From positions 3,348,001-3,412,000 of the forward strand of contig CAVZII010000005.1 of assembly GCA_963775275.1 (NCBI GenBank): 64,000 nucleotides of DNA, read 5' to 3'. Positions 54,894 through 63,827 of this stretch are shown piece by piece. Positions within the stretch are counted from its first letter, which is position 1. Each line of letters starts with the position of its first letter. A program made the position numbers and the translations under genes. The notes beneath the pieces are model-generated. The model did no database searches. It was not told the origin of the DNA and saw nothing but the letters and a program-made list of their open reading frames with translations. This DNA comes from JANWHQ01 sp963775275 (lineage in GTDB: Bacteria; Pseudomonadota; Alphaproteobacteria; Caulobacterales; Caulobacteraceae).

Positions 54894-55037
54894 GACGGGA
54901 GCCTAAGCAGAGTTTCGTCCGGCGCCCAACCGGTCGCCGGCTTGCGATCGACAAGGCCTTGTCGATCGCCGCGAGGAACGCCCGCACCCTGTGCGGGCTG
55001 GGCCGCTTCCTCTCCCTGCGGCAGGGGCCCCGGCGCC

Positions 55038-55610
55038 TCACCGCATCCAGCCGAGCGCCTGGACCAGCGCCAGAAGCCCCAGGGCGGCGAACAGGGCCGC
55101 TGCGCCCCAGCGAACGTAGCGGATCGGCAGCACCTTGGTCGCCGCCTCGCCCAGGAACACCGCCGGGACGTCGGCGATCAGCATGCCGAGGGTGGTCCCG
55201 GTCGCCACGACGACGACCGAGTGGAACCGGGCGGCCAGCGCCACGGTGGCGATCTGGGTCTTGTCGCCGATCTCCACCAGGAAGAAGGCGACCAGGGTGG
55301 TGAGAAAGGCGCCGAATCGCGCCTGCGAGCCCTTGTCTTCGTCGGCCTTGTCCGGGATCAGGGTCCAGCCCGCCATGGCCAGGAAGGAGACGGCCACCAG
55401 GGCCCTGAACCACGGCCCGCTCAGCCATCCCGCCAGGAAGTAGCCGGCGGTCGCGGCCAGGAGGTGGTTGGCGACGGTGGCGCCGAAGATGCCGGCGACG
55501 ATGGCCCAGGGGCGGCGGAAACGGGTGGCGAGGAGAATGGCCAGGAGCTGGGTCTTGTCGCCGATCTCGGCGAGGGCGACGACCAGCGTCGAGATCACAA
55601 GCGGCTCCAT
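55038..55610 (-). CDS. GDT1/TMEM165-family cation exporter
   Basis: 190 aa, about six helices, two copies of the family signature (EIGDKTQ at about residues 15-21 and 113-119). These proteins move Mn2+ or Ca2+ out of the cytoplasm. I looked for a yybP-ykoY-type manganese riboswitch in the 80 bases upstream and did not recognise one. The ATG at 55610 is adjacent to GGGCCCGCCC; no strong ribosome site is seen. Confidence 0.9.
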   Translation of the reverse strand: MEPLVISTLVVALAEIGDKTQLLAILLATRFRRPWAIVAGIFGATVANHLLAATAGYFLAGWLSGPWFRALVAVSFLAMAGWTLIPDKADEDKGSQARFGAFLTTLVAFFLVEIGDKTQIATVALAARFHSVVVVATGTTLGMLIADVPAVFLGEAATKVLPIRYVRWGAAALFAALGLLALVQALGWMR

Positions 55611-55689
55611 GGGCGGGCCCTGCCGGTAACGAGGAGGGCCGGCGTCTAGCGGGTGGCCGGGTCGCAGGCAAGCGCCGCCAGGCCGCAAG

Positions 55690-55842
55690 CCGGCGCGATC
55701 ATTACAGAGATTTCATCTACTGCATTACATAACGTTTAGCTATTACAATCCTGTAATCAAGTAAATGACCAGGTTTTAACTTGTTCCCGCCAAGGCCGCG
55801 CCGCATTGTCCCGCGAGTTAGGCCGGTATTGGAGGAGATATC
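55690..55842 (+). promoter_or_regulatory. AT-rich regulatory region upstream of the secreted 108-aa gene
   Basis: About 90 bp of markedly AT-rich sequence in a GC-rich chromosome. It contains a perfect inverted repeat ATTACA-N4-TGTAAT at 55742-55757 and several TTACA half-sites nearby (55702, 55725). It is a likely promoter with an operator; the regulator is unknown. GGAGGAG at 55830 is the ribosome site. Confidence 0.45.
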
Positions 55843-56169
55843 ATGCGTATCCTGGCAGGACTTGCGATCACGACGGCGTTCATCGCGACGGGGGCCACGG
55901 CCCAGCCGCCCGGCCACCTGACCGACGTCGCCTATATGGAGGCGGCCAGATGCGCCGGCCTCGCCAGCTCGTCCAACCTCGGGGCCGCGGACGCCGCGCA
56001 GTTCAAGGCGCTGCTGAGGTCGCAGGAGACGGGGCGCGCGTCGTACGTGCTGGACAAGGCGGACGAGATGCAGCGCACGGCCAAGCGTCAGGCGGACCAT
56101 GCCGACGGCATGTCCAAGGAAGCACTGCAGAACGAGCTTTCCGGCGCCTGCGCCCAGCTGAAGAGCTAG
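55843..56169 (+). CDS. Small secreted protein of unknown function
   Basis: 108 aa. The signal peptide MRILAGLAITTAFIATGATA is cleaved after AQ; the mature part is helical (LTDVAYMEAARCAGLASS, QFKALLRSQETGRASYVLDK, ADEMQRTAKRQADHADGM) with two Cys that may pair. A strong ribosome site GGAGGAGATATC precedes the ATG. Its TAG stop lies in the CTAG that opens copy 2 of the 166-bp double-hairpin element. The function is unknown. Confidence 0.75.
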   Translation: MRILAGLAITTAFIATGATAQPPGHLTDVAYMEAARCAGLASSSNLGAADAAQFKALLRSQETGRASYVLDKADEMQRTAKRQADHADGMSKEALQNELSGACAQLKS

Positions 56170-56331
56170 TGTGGTGGATCAGAAGTTCGCATGATGATGG
56201 CGACGCCCTCGGCTGCGAACTTCTGATCCGTAAACCACACTAGAATCATACATTTGCTAGTGTCCTTATCAATTCCGAAGTTCGCATCCGCCTTGCAAAT
56301 GCGCTGGCGAACTTCGGAATCGGGACACTAG
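56166..56331. repeat. 166-bp double-hairpin CTAG element, copy 2
   Basis: Identical to copy 1 except two substitutions (one in the unit A loop, one restoring CTAG at the right end of unit A). Unit A is 56166-56243 and unit B is 56257-56331, each bounded by CTAG. As in copy 1 it begins exactly at the stop codon of a plus-strand gene. Immediately downstream there is a GC hairpin (CCCCGCC...GGCGGGG, 56352-56372) that may terminate transcription. Confidence 0.85.
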
Positions 56332-56461
56332 CGCGCACCGGATCAGGAGGCCCCGCCTGTCGCCGGCGGGGTCTCCACGATCTTTCGATCCGACCCCCGT
56401 TGCCCCGCGTGCGCCTGCAGCTTAGATGCGAGGCCGAAGCTGCAGGGAGAGGGACGCGCGG

Positions 56462-56761
56462 ATGATTGGTCTGATCGCAAAGCTCAAGGTCCAGGACGGC
56501 AAGCACGCGGAGTTCGAGGCGCTGTTCGCCCGGCTCGCGGCCCACGTCACCAACGACGCGGAAGAGCCGGGCAACGTGCTCTATCAGCTGTGCAAGAGCC
56601 GCCAGGACCCCAACACCTACGTGGTGATGGAGCTGTACAAGGATCAGGCGGCGGCCGAAGCCCACACCCAGACCAAGCACTTCACCGAGCTGTTCCCCAA
56701 GGTCGGAGAGCTGCTGCAGCCGGGGCCGCCCGAGCTCGAGTTCGTCGACACCGTCGACTGA
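56462..56761 (+). CDS. Antibiotic-biosynthesis-monooxygenase (ABM) domain protein
   Basis: 99 aa, single ABM domain: MIGLIAKLKVQDGKHAEFEA, PGNVLYQLCKSRQDPNTYVV and MELYKDQAAAEAHTQTKHF, with the His-rich helix end. Such proteins are small dimeric ferredoxin-fold oxygenases or quinol-handling enzymes (YgiN-like). It is 2 bp before the OYE gene on the same strand, so the two likely act on related quinone or enone compounds. Confidence 0.85.
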   Translation: MIGLIAKLKVQDGKHAEFEALFARLAAHVTNDAEEPGNVLYQLCKSRQDPNTYVVMELYKDQAAAEAHTQTKHFTELFPKVGELLQPGPPELEFVDTVD

Positions 56762-56763
56762 GG

Positions 56764-57867
<1,104 letters not shown>

Positions 57868-57899
57868 CGAGGACTGCCGCCCGGAGCGCGGCCGGCCGT

Positions 57900-58412
57900 T
57901 CAGTCCCGCTCCAGCACCCGGAAGGTGAAGGGGAACTCGTCGCCCGGGCCGGCGGGGTGATGCTCGCGGCGGACCTCGGTCCAGCCGGAAAGGTCCAGGG
58001 GCGGCAGGACCACGTCGCCCTCCGGGTCGCCCTCGACCTCGGTCAGGTAGAGGCGACGCGCCTTGGGCAGGGCGGCCGCGGCGACCTGGGCGCCGCCGAT
58101 CACGCAGACCTCCTCGGCGCCGTCGTCCTCGGCCTGCTCGCGCGCGAGCTGGATCGCCTCTTCGAGGGTCTCGCAGACGAGCGCGCCCTTGGGCTGGAAC
58201 GAGCCGTCGCGGGAAACGACCAGATTCGTGCGTCCCGGCAGGGGCCTGATCGGCAGGGAGTCCCAGGTCCGCCGGCCCATGATCACCGGCTTGCCCAAGG
58301 TGAGCTGCTTGAACATCGCCATGTCGGTCTTGAGCCGCCACGGCAACTTGCCGTCCCGGCCGAAGACGCCGTTCCTTGCGCGCGCGATGGGGCCGAGGGT
58401 GAGGCGGATCAA
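57900..58412 (-). CDS. folA: Dihydrofolate reductase
   Basis: 170 aa. It reduces dihydrofolate to tetrahydrofolate with NADPH. ARARNGVFGRDGKLPWRLKT is the N-terminal substrate region, MAMFKQLTLGKPVIMGRRTW DSL is the cofactor/Trp motif and CVIGGAQVAAAALP the conserved GG loop. It starts at TTG overlapping the thyA stop (TTGA), so thyA-folA are coupled: thymidylate synthase generates the dihydrofolate this enzyme recycles. Confidence 0.93.
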   Translation of the reverse strand: MIRLTLGPIARARNGVFGRDGKLPWRLKTDMAMFKQLTLGKPVIMGRRTWDSLPIRPLPGRTNLVVSRDGSFQPKGALVCETLEEAIQLAREQAEDDGAEEVCVIGGAQVAAAALPKARRLYLTEVEGDPEGDVVLPPLDLSGWTEVRREHHPAGPGDEFPFTFRVLERD

Positions 58413-59260
58413 ACCGCTATCGGCGCCTTGATCGCCGGGTGGGCCTGATAGCCCTCTAGCGTGAAGTCCTCGAACTCGAAGGCGAAGAGGTCGCGCTTGG
58501 GCGCAAGGCGCATGGTGGGGAAGGGCAGGGGCTCGCGCTCCAGCTGGGCCTTCGCCTGGTCCAGGTGGTTCAGATACAGGTGCGCGTCGCCGAGGGTGTG
58601 GACGAACTCGCCGGGCTCAAGCCCCGTCACCTGGGCCACCATCAGCGTGAGCAGGGCATAGCTCGCGACATTGAACGGCACGCCAAGGAAGACGTCGGCC
58701 GAGCGCTGGTAGAGCTGGCAGGAGAGACGCGAGGTCCCCGCCTCGTCCGGGGCCACGAAGAACTGGAACAGGCAGTGGCAGGGCGCGAGCGCCATGGCCT
58801 CCAGGTCCGCCGGGTTCCAGGCGGTGACGATGTGGCGGCGGCTGGAGGGGTCGGTCCGGATCGCACGCACCACCTCGGCCATCTGGTCGATCACGCGCCC
58901 GTCAGGCGCCGCCCAGGACCGCCACTGCTTGCCGTAGATGGGCCCGAGCTCGCCGTCCGGATCGGCCCATTCGTCCCAGATGGTGACGCCGCGCTCCTGC
59001 AGCCAGCGGGCGTTGGTGTCGCCCCTGAGGAACCACAGGAGCTCATAGACGATCGACTTCAGGTGCAGCCGCTTGGTGGTCAGGAGCGGGAAGCCCTGGG
59101 CGAGGTCGAAGCGCATCTGCCGGCCGAAGACGCCGAGCGTGCCCACGCCCGTGCGGTCGTCGCGGCGCGCGCCACGGGCGACGATGTCGGCCATCAGGTC
59201 CAGGTATTGCCGCTCGGCATGCGGCGCGGGCTCGGCGGGCGCGGTCATGGAGCCGAGCAT
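58409..59260 (-). CDS. thyA: Thymidylate synthase
   Basis: 283 aa from the first ATG (279 from ATG at 59248). It makes dTMP from dUMP with methylene-tetrahydrofolate. DDRTGVGTLGVFGRQMRFDL, WFLRGDTNARWLQERGVTIW, LGPIYGKQWRSW, the active-site Cys in MALAPCHCLFQFFV, and SADVFLGVPFNVASYA are the standard motifs; DAHLYLNHLDQAKAQLERE is near the C-terminus. Neither start has a strong ribosome site; ThyA usually begins just before QYLDLM, so MTAPAEPAPHAERQYLDLM (59248) is also likely. Confidence 0.95.
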   Translation of the reverse strand: MLGSMTAPAEPAPHAERQYLDLMADIVARGARRDDRTGVGTLGVFGRQMRFDLAQGFPLLTTKRLHLKSIVYELLWFLRGDTNARWLQERGVTIWDEWADPDGELGPIYGKQWRSWAAPDGRVIDQMAEVVRAIRTDPSSRRHIVTAWNPADLEAMALAPCHCLFQFFVAPDEAGTSRLSCQLYQRSADVFLGVPFNVASYALLTLMVAQVTGLEPGEFVHTLGDAHLYLNHLDQAKAQLEREPLPFPTMRLAPKRDLFAFEFEDFTLEGYQAHPAIKAPIAV

Positions 59261-59294
59261 TGTCGGCCGAATCGGCGCCCGCGCAAGCGACGCC

Positions 59295-59867
59295 TCAGCC
59301 CGAGAACCCGCCCTCGTCCAGGAAGGCCTGCTCCTGCGGCGTCATGGTCCGGCCGAGCACCCGGTTGCGGTGGGGAAAGCGGCCGAAGCGGACGATGATG
59401 TCGCGGTGCAGGATCGCCCAGGGCAGGAAGCCGTCCTCTCCCGTGGACTGCTTCATCGCCTGGAACAGGGCGACGCAGCGGTCCTGGTCCTCGAGCCGCT
59501 CGGAGTGCTCGAAGGGCATGTAGAAGAAGGGACGAACGTCGGCGGCGACGGCCGTATCGAAGCCCTGGTCGACCGCTTCGCGCGCGACCGACAAGGCCAG
59601 GGCGTCGGTGGCGAAGGCGTGGGCCGAGCCGCGCCAGATATTCCGCGGGAACTGGTCCAGCACGATCACCAGGGCCAGGGCGCCCTCGGCGGTCTGGGCC
59701 CAGTCAGGGTGCTCGCCGCGCGCGGCGGCCAGATGCAGCGGCTCGAAGCGGGCCCGGATCTCGGCGTCGAACGCCGACTTGGCCGAGAACCACGCCTTGG
59801 GCCCGGCGGCGCGCCAGAACGACAGGATGTCGGCGGGAACGGCGTCAGGCGAGGTCAAGGCTTGCAC
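59295..59867 (-). CDS. DUF924 family protein
   Basis: 190 aa, all-helical. VLDQFPRNIWRGSAHAFATD is the hallmark motif, with PADILSFWRAAGPKAWFS at the N-terminus and FYMPFEHSERLEDQDRCVAL and HRDIIVRFGRFPHRNRVLGR later. The family is TPR-like and of unknown function. The start is probably the GTG at 59867; a TTG 12 bases further in is possible. It is divergent from the RcnB-like gene. Confidence 0.9.
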   Translation of the reverse strand: MQALTSPDAVPADILSFWRAAGPKAWFSAKSAFDAEIRARFEPLHLAAARGEHPDWAQTAEGALALVIVLDQFPRNIWRGSAHAFATDALALSVAREAVDQGFDTAVAADVRPFFYMPFEHSERLEDQDRCVALFQAMKQSTGEDGFLPWAILHRDIIVRFGRFPHRNRVLGRTMTPQEQAFLDEGGFSG

Positions 59868-59988
59868 CCCGGTTGGGAAGGTGAATGCATCGCATCGGGC
59901 CGTTCAAGGGGGGTTCATCTGGACCATGGCGACATCCAGTGCAAGCAACGCAGGACGGCGGGCGGGGCCCGCGGCCCAGGAGGATAGG

Positions 59989-60976
59989 ATGAGACGGATT
60001 CTCGATCGCTGCGAGTGCGGCCGGACTGGTGTTGTCGGCCGGCGCCGCCTCGGCGCAGAGCAGCGACTACATCCGCCATCGCCAGGGCCAGGCCGGCGGG
60101 TCCGGCGGGCAGCAGGACAGCCAGTATCAGGGCGGCCGCGACGGCGGCGGCCAACAGGGCCGTGGCGACCGCGGCGGCGGAAGCTGGCAGGGCCGGGGCG
60201 GTCAAGGCGACCGCGGCGGCGGCCAGCAGGCGCAGGGCGGCCAGGGTCGTGGCGACCGCGGCGGCGGAAGCTGGCAGGGCCAGGGCGGTCAAGGCGGCCG
60301 TGGCGGCGGCCAGCAGGCGCAGGGCGTCCAGGGTCGCGGCGACCGCGGCGGCGGAAGCTGGCAGGGCCAGGGCGGTCAAGGCAGCCGTGGCGGCGGCCAG
60401 CAGGCGCAGGGCGTCCAGGGTCGCGGCGACCGCGGCGGCGGGACCTGGCAGGGCCAGGGCGGCCGAGGCGGCGGCTGGCAAGGCCAGGGGCAAGGCCAGG
60501 GGCAGGGCCAGGGCGAGTGGAGAAACGGCCGCTGGCAAGGTCGCGACCGCAACGACCGCAACGACCGCAACGACGCGGGAGATCGCGGCCGGGGCGGCCG
60601 GCAATTCGACGGCGACCGCGGCGGCCAACGCTGGTACGGCGACCGTGGCGGCCAGCGCTGGTACGGCGAGCGGGGCCGCGACGCCCGGGGCGACCGGGAG
60701 CGCTTCCGCGAGTTCAACCGCAACGTCTGGGCCCAGCGGCGCTTCCGCATCGGCCCCTATGAGCGCCCGCGCGGCTGGTACTCCCACCGCTGGACGTTCG
60801 GCGAGTTCCTGCCGTTCATCTTCTTCGGCCAGCAGTACTGGATCGACAGCTACTGGTATTACGGCCTGCCGGCGCCGCCGCCCGGATGCGTGTGGGTGCG
60901 CTACGGCGACGACGCCCTGATGGTGGACCGCTACACCGGCGAGATCGTCGAGGTGATCTACGGCGTCTTCTACTGA
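59989..60976 (+). CDS. RcnB-like secreted protein with Gly/Gln repeat region, +1 frameshift
   Basis: After removing one extra base near 60006 (ATTCTCGATC to ATTCTCATC) the gene starts MRRILIAASAAGLVLSAGAA with a proper signal peptide and gives about 328 aa. AGGAGG sits 6 bases before the ATG. A Gly/Gln/Arg-rich section (about 60155-60480) has near-perfect 29-residue repeats (unit QGRGDRGGGSWQGQGGQGG with RGGGQQAQGV). The C-terminal domain (about 120 aa) has WYSHRWTFGEFLPFIFFGQQ, YWYYGLPAPPPGCVWVRYGD and the RcnB-typical end MVDRYTGEIVEVIYGVFY. RcnB proteins sit in the periplasm and help control nickel/cobalt in E. coli; this one's role is not established. Confidence 0.8.
60155..60480 (+). repeat. 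87-bp in-frame tandem repeats of the RcnB-like gene
   Basis: About 3.7 copies of an 87-bp unit (29 residues), with small differences (GGQGD/GGQGG/GGQGS; AQGG/AQGV). Substitutions keep the reading frame and the Gly/Gln pattern, so the repeat is coding and probably varies in copy number by replication slippage. Confidence 0.8.
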
Positions 60977-61128
60977 TCCGGTCCGCGCGACGGGTCCCAA
61001 GGCTCCGGGGGGCGACTCCCGGGGCCTTCGCTGTCTTGACGCGCGCGGAAAAAACCGGTCGAAAGCGCGCTCGTTCGCGGCCGCCGATTGCGCGGCCGCG
61101 CCCTGAATGCGCTCTCGGAGACAAGATC

Positions 61129-62148
61129 ATGCGCGTCTACTACGATCGCGACGCCGACCTCGCCCGCCTGCTCGACAAGAAGGTCGCGATCGTAGGCTAT
61201 GGCTCCCAGGGCCACGCCCATGCGTTGAACCTGCGCGATTCCGGGGTGAAGCAGGTGGCTGTCGCCCTTCGCCCCGACTCCGCGTCGGTGAAGAAGGCCC
61301 AGGGCGAGGGCCTGGAGGTCAAGACCGTCGCGGAGGCCGCCGCCTGGGCGGACCTGGTCATGGTCCTCGCCCCGGACGAGCTGCAACGGCAGATCTATGA
61401 CGCCGAGATCGCCCCGCACATCCGGGACGGCGCGGCCCTGCTGTTCGGCCATGGCCTGAACATCCACTTCCGGCTGATCGAGCCCAGGGCCAGCATCGAC
61501 GTCCTGATGGTCGCGCCCAAGGGCCCCGGCCACACGGTGCGCGGCGAGTACCTGAAGGGCGGCGGCGTGCCGTGCCTGCTGGCCGTGCACCAGAACGCCT
61601 CCGGCGGGGCGCACGAGCTCGGCCTCGCCTATGCCTCGGCGATCGGCGGCGGACGCGCCGGCGTGATCGAGACCACCTTCAGGGAAGAGTGCGAAACCGA
61701 CCTTTTCGGCGAGCAGAGCGTGCTCTGCGGCGGGCTGGTGGAGCTGATCCGCGCCGGCTTCGAGACCCTGACCGAGGCCGGCTACGCCCCGGAGATGGCC
61801 TATTTCGAGTGCCTGCACGAGGTGAAGCTGATCGTCGATCTGATCTACGAGGGCGGTATCGCCAACATGAACTACTCGGTGTCGAACACCGCCGAGTACG
61901 GCGAGTACGTCAGCGGCCCGAGGATCGTGACGCCGGAGACCAAGGCCGAGATGAAGAAGGTGCTCGACGACATCCAGTCCGGCCGCTTCGTGCGCGACTG
62001 GATGGCCGAGTGCGCCGTCGGCCAGCCCTCGTTCAAGGCCACGCGCCGCCGCAACGCCGAGCATCCGATCGAGGAAGTGGGCGCGCGTCTGCGGGCCATG
62101 ATGCCCTGGATCGGCAAGAACCGCCTGGTGGACACCAGCCGCAACTAG
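61129..62148 (+). CDS. ilvC: Ketol-acid reductoisomerase (class I)
   Basis: 339 aa. It is the second step of branched-chain amino acid synthesis (acetolactate to dihydroxyisovalerate, NADPH). VAIVGYGSQGHAHALNLRDS is the nucleotide motif, APKGPGHTVRGEYLKG the conserved region. The knotted domain carries FREECETDLFGEQSVLCGG (metal-binding Asp/Glu) and YECLHEVKLIVDLIYEGGI-like FECLHEVKLIVDLIYEGG. The start ATG follows GGAG with 9 bases between. It is monocistronic as far as seen, 28 bp before the next gene. Confidence 0.96.
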   Translation: MRVYYDRDADLARLLDKKVAIVGYGSQGHAHALNLRDSGVKQVAVALRPDSASVKKAQGEGLEVKTVAEAAAWADLVMVLAPDELQRQIYDAEIAPHIRDGAALLFGHGLNIHFRLIEPRASIDVLMVAPKGPGHTVRGEYLKGGGVPCLLAVHQNASGGAHELGLAYASAIGGGRAGVIETTFREECETDLFGEQSVLCGGLVELIRAGFETLTEAGYAPEMAYFECLHEVKLIVDLIYEGGIANMNYSVSNTAEYGEYVSGPRIVTPETKAEMKKVLDDIQSGRFVRDWMAECAVGQPSFKATRRRNAEHPIEEVGARLRAMMPWIGKNRLVDTSRN

Positions 62149-62176
62149 GCCGAAGCTCGCATCGGGAGGAGCTCCG

Positions 62177-62740
62177 ATGCGGCGTATCGTCTTGGCGGCG
62201 GCATGTCTGGCCGTTCTCGGCCTTGGCGCGCGGCCCGCGCTCGCGCAGGCGCAGCCCGCGCCGACGGACGAGCCGCCGATCTGCACGACCACGACCGTGG
62301 TGGTGAAGAAGGGCGAGGTGGTGTTGTCGACGACCTCGAACACCAAGTGCGAGGACCAGGACCGCGGCATGAGCCGCGGGATCGGCGACGTCCATCCCGG
62401 CCAGGTGCTGACGGCGCCCGTGCAGATCCTCAAGGCGATCCCCCTGGGCGGCGCGCCGAAGCTCGGCCCGACCCATGTGCGCGGCTACTGGCGCGCCCCC
62501 CGGCCCGGAGCGCGGCGCATCTGCCACGTCGCCCTGATGAGCGAGGCGGCCGGCGGCGGCTATGCCGCCAAGCCCACGAACTGCACCGGCGCGCTCTCCG
62601 CGTTGGCGAGCTGGCGCTTCGAGGTGGACAGCGTGGCGCTCTACGACGCGTCCGGCCGCATGATCGTGCGCCTGACCGGCGACCGCGACCACCTGACGGG
62701 CGAGACCGCCGACGGCGAGCTCGTCGACATGCAGCGGTAG
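62177..62740 (+). CDS. Secreted protein with AprI/Inh-like C-terminal domain
   Basis: 187 aa. The signal peptide MRRIVLAAACLAVLGLGARP is cleaved near ALAQ. The N-terminal part has two Cys (PPICTTTTVVV and NTKCEDQDRG). The C-terminal ~75 residues (ICHVALMSEAAGGGYAAKPT, NCTGALSALASWRFEVDSVA, LYDASGRMIVRLTGD) resemble the small beta-barrel of AprI/Inh metalloprotease inhibitors (paired Cys, W, LYDASG). If so it protects the periplasm from a secreted metalloprotease; no protease is in the window. The assignment is by pattern only. Confidence 0.6.
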   Translation: MRRIVLAAACLAVLGLGARPALAQAQPAPTDEPPICTTTTVVVKKGEVVLSTTSNTKCEDQDRGMSRGIGDVHPGQVLTAPVQILKAIPLGGAPKLGPTHVRGYWRAPRPGARRICHVALMSEAAGGGYAAKPTNCTGALSALASWRFEVDSVALYDASGRMIVRLTGDRDHLTGETADGELVDMQR

Positions 62741-62855
62741 CCCTTACCCGACCACCAAGCACAGCAGGGGCGCCACGGGCGCCGGGGTCTTCGCAGATCG
62801 CCGACGAAGACCTGCGAACGCCCAAAACCGGGTTCCACTTTTTGCGGAACGCGCT
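62741..62855. other. Intergenic with a short repeat-like motif (about 62820-62860)
   Basis: Contains the motif CCCAAAACCGGGTTCCACTT followed by TTGCGGAACGCGCTCTAG, which I recognise as a common intergenic sequence of alphaproteobacterial genomes. It overlaps the end of the minus-strand gene. I see no hairpin strong enough to call a terminator. Confidence 0.4.
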
Positions 62856-63683
62856 CTAGGTTTCGACGATCGCGAAGTCGGTGGACTCGATACGGTCGAG
62901 CGGGAGGTGGAGCTCGCGGACGCGGCGCGCCTCGTCCGGGCGGCAGATCCAGGCGCCCTGCGGCGCCGGGACGGGCGTTTCGGCCAGGGCGTCATCGGGC
63001 CCGGCCTCCGGAAGCTCGAGCTCGTAGCTGCGCTCGATCGGCTCCTGGCCTTCGCAGGTCGCCGAGACGGCCAGGGTATGGGCCGTCCCTGCGCCGTGCT
63101 TGATGGAGATGGGGATCGTCACGGTCGCGTCGGCGCCCGCCGCCAGGCGAGGCAGGCGGATCGAGATCGTGGTGTGGGTGTCGGCCGAGGCGTAGCTCAC
63201 CTCCGCGCCCGGCAGTTCGGCGCCGCCGCCGTCGCCCGCCATGCGCTCGAGGCTGCCGCCGTAGGTGATCTCGTTGGGCAGGACGATGCCGATCAGGACA
63301 TCCTCGAGGTCCTGGTCTCCGGTCCAGCAGACCCTGAGCGGCAGGCTCAGCTCGAGGATGCGGCCGAGCGTGAGGCTGACGGGGATGATGACGTGCAAGG
63401 GCGCGCGCCGGGACAGGAGCGCGACCTCGAGCCGGGGCGGGGGCGGGGGCGCATCGACGGCCGGCTCTTCGGCCGGTTCCGGGTCGGGCCCGGCGTAGGG
63501 CGCGTTGGACGGGCTGGCCTTGGATCCCAGGTCTTCCGCCGCGAAGAACAGCGGCGAGGGCGGCGCGCGGGGCCGGCGCGGGGGGACGCGGCCGAAGGCC
63601 CTGACCGCCACGACGATGGCCAGTATGGCGGCCGAGGCGGCGATCACGCCAATGACGACGACGGTGATTCCGTAGGTCTGCAT
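62856..63683 (-). CDS. Single-pass membrane protein of unknown function
   Basis: 275 aa. One N-terminal helix (GITVVVIGVIAASAAILAIV) anchors it in the inner membrane, followed by a Pro-rich linker and a beta-rich domain (RLEVALLSRRAPLHVIIPVS, DLEDVLIGIVLPNEITYGGS, THTTISIRLPRLAAGADATV). I do not recognise a family. The beta-rich domain could be an Ig-like or carbohydrate-binding module facing the periplasm. It is divergent from the deoxyribosyltransferase gene. Confidence 0.55.
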   Translation of the reverse strand: MQTYGITVVVIGVIAASAAILAIVVAVRAFGRVPPRRPRAPPSPLFFAAEDLGSKASPSNAPYAGPDPEPAEEPAVDAPPPPPRLEVALLSRRAPLHVIIPVSLTLGRILELSLPLRVCWTGDQDLEDVLIGIVLPNEITYGGSLERMAGDGGGAELPGAEVSYASADTHTTISIRLPRLAAGADATVTIPISIKHGAGTAHTLAVSATCEGQEPIERSYELELPEAGPDDALAETPVPAPQGAWICRPDEARRVRELHLPLDRIESTDFAIVET

Positions 63684-63827
63684 GCCGGGCCCCGACCCAG
63701 GACCTCAATCCGCTCAAAGACTTGTCCCGACGCTTCATAGCAAAGCCGCAGCCGGGCTCCGAGCCCCTTCTTGCTGCGGCCACGACGGCGATTGACCCGC
63801 GCCCCGGCGGTTGCTTTGCATCGGCCC

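Noticed and set aside
55611..55690. yybP-ykoY manganese riboswitch upstream of the GDT1-family gene
   Set aside because: The conserved loops of that riboswitch are not visible in this stretch.
60155..60480. CRISPR-like repeats
   Set aside because: The repeats are contiguous, in frame and coding, with no unique spacers.
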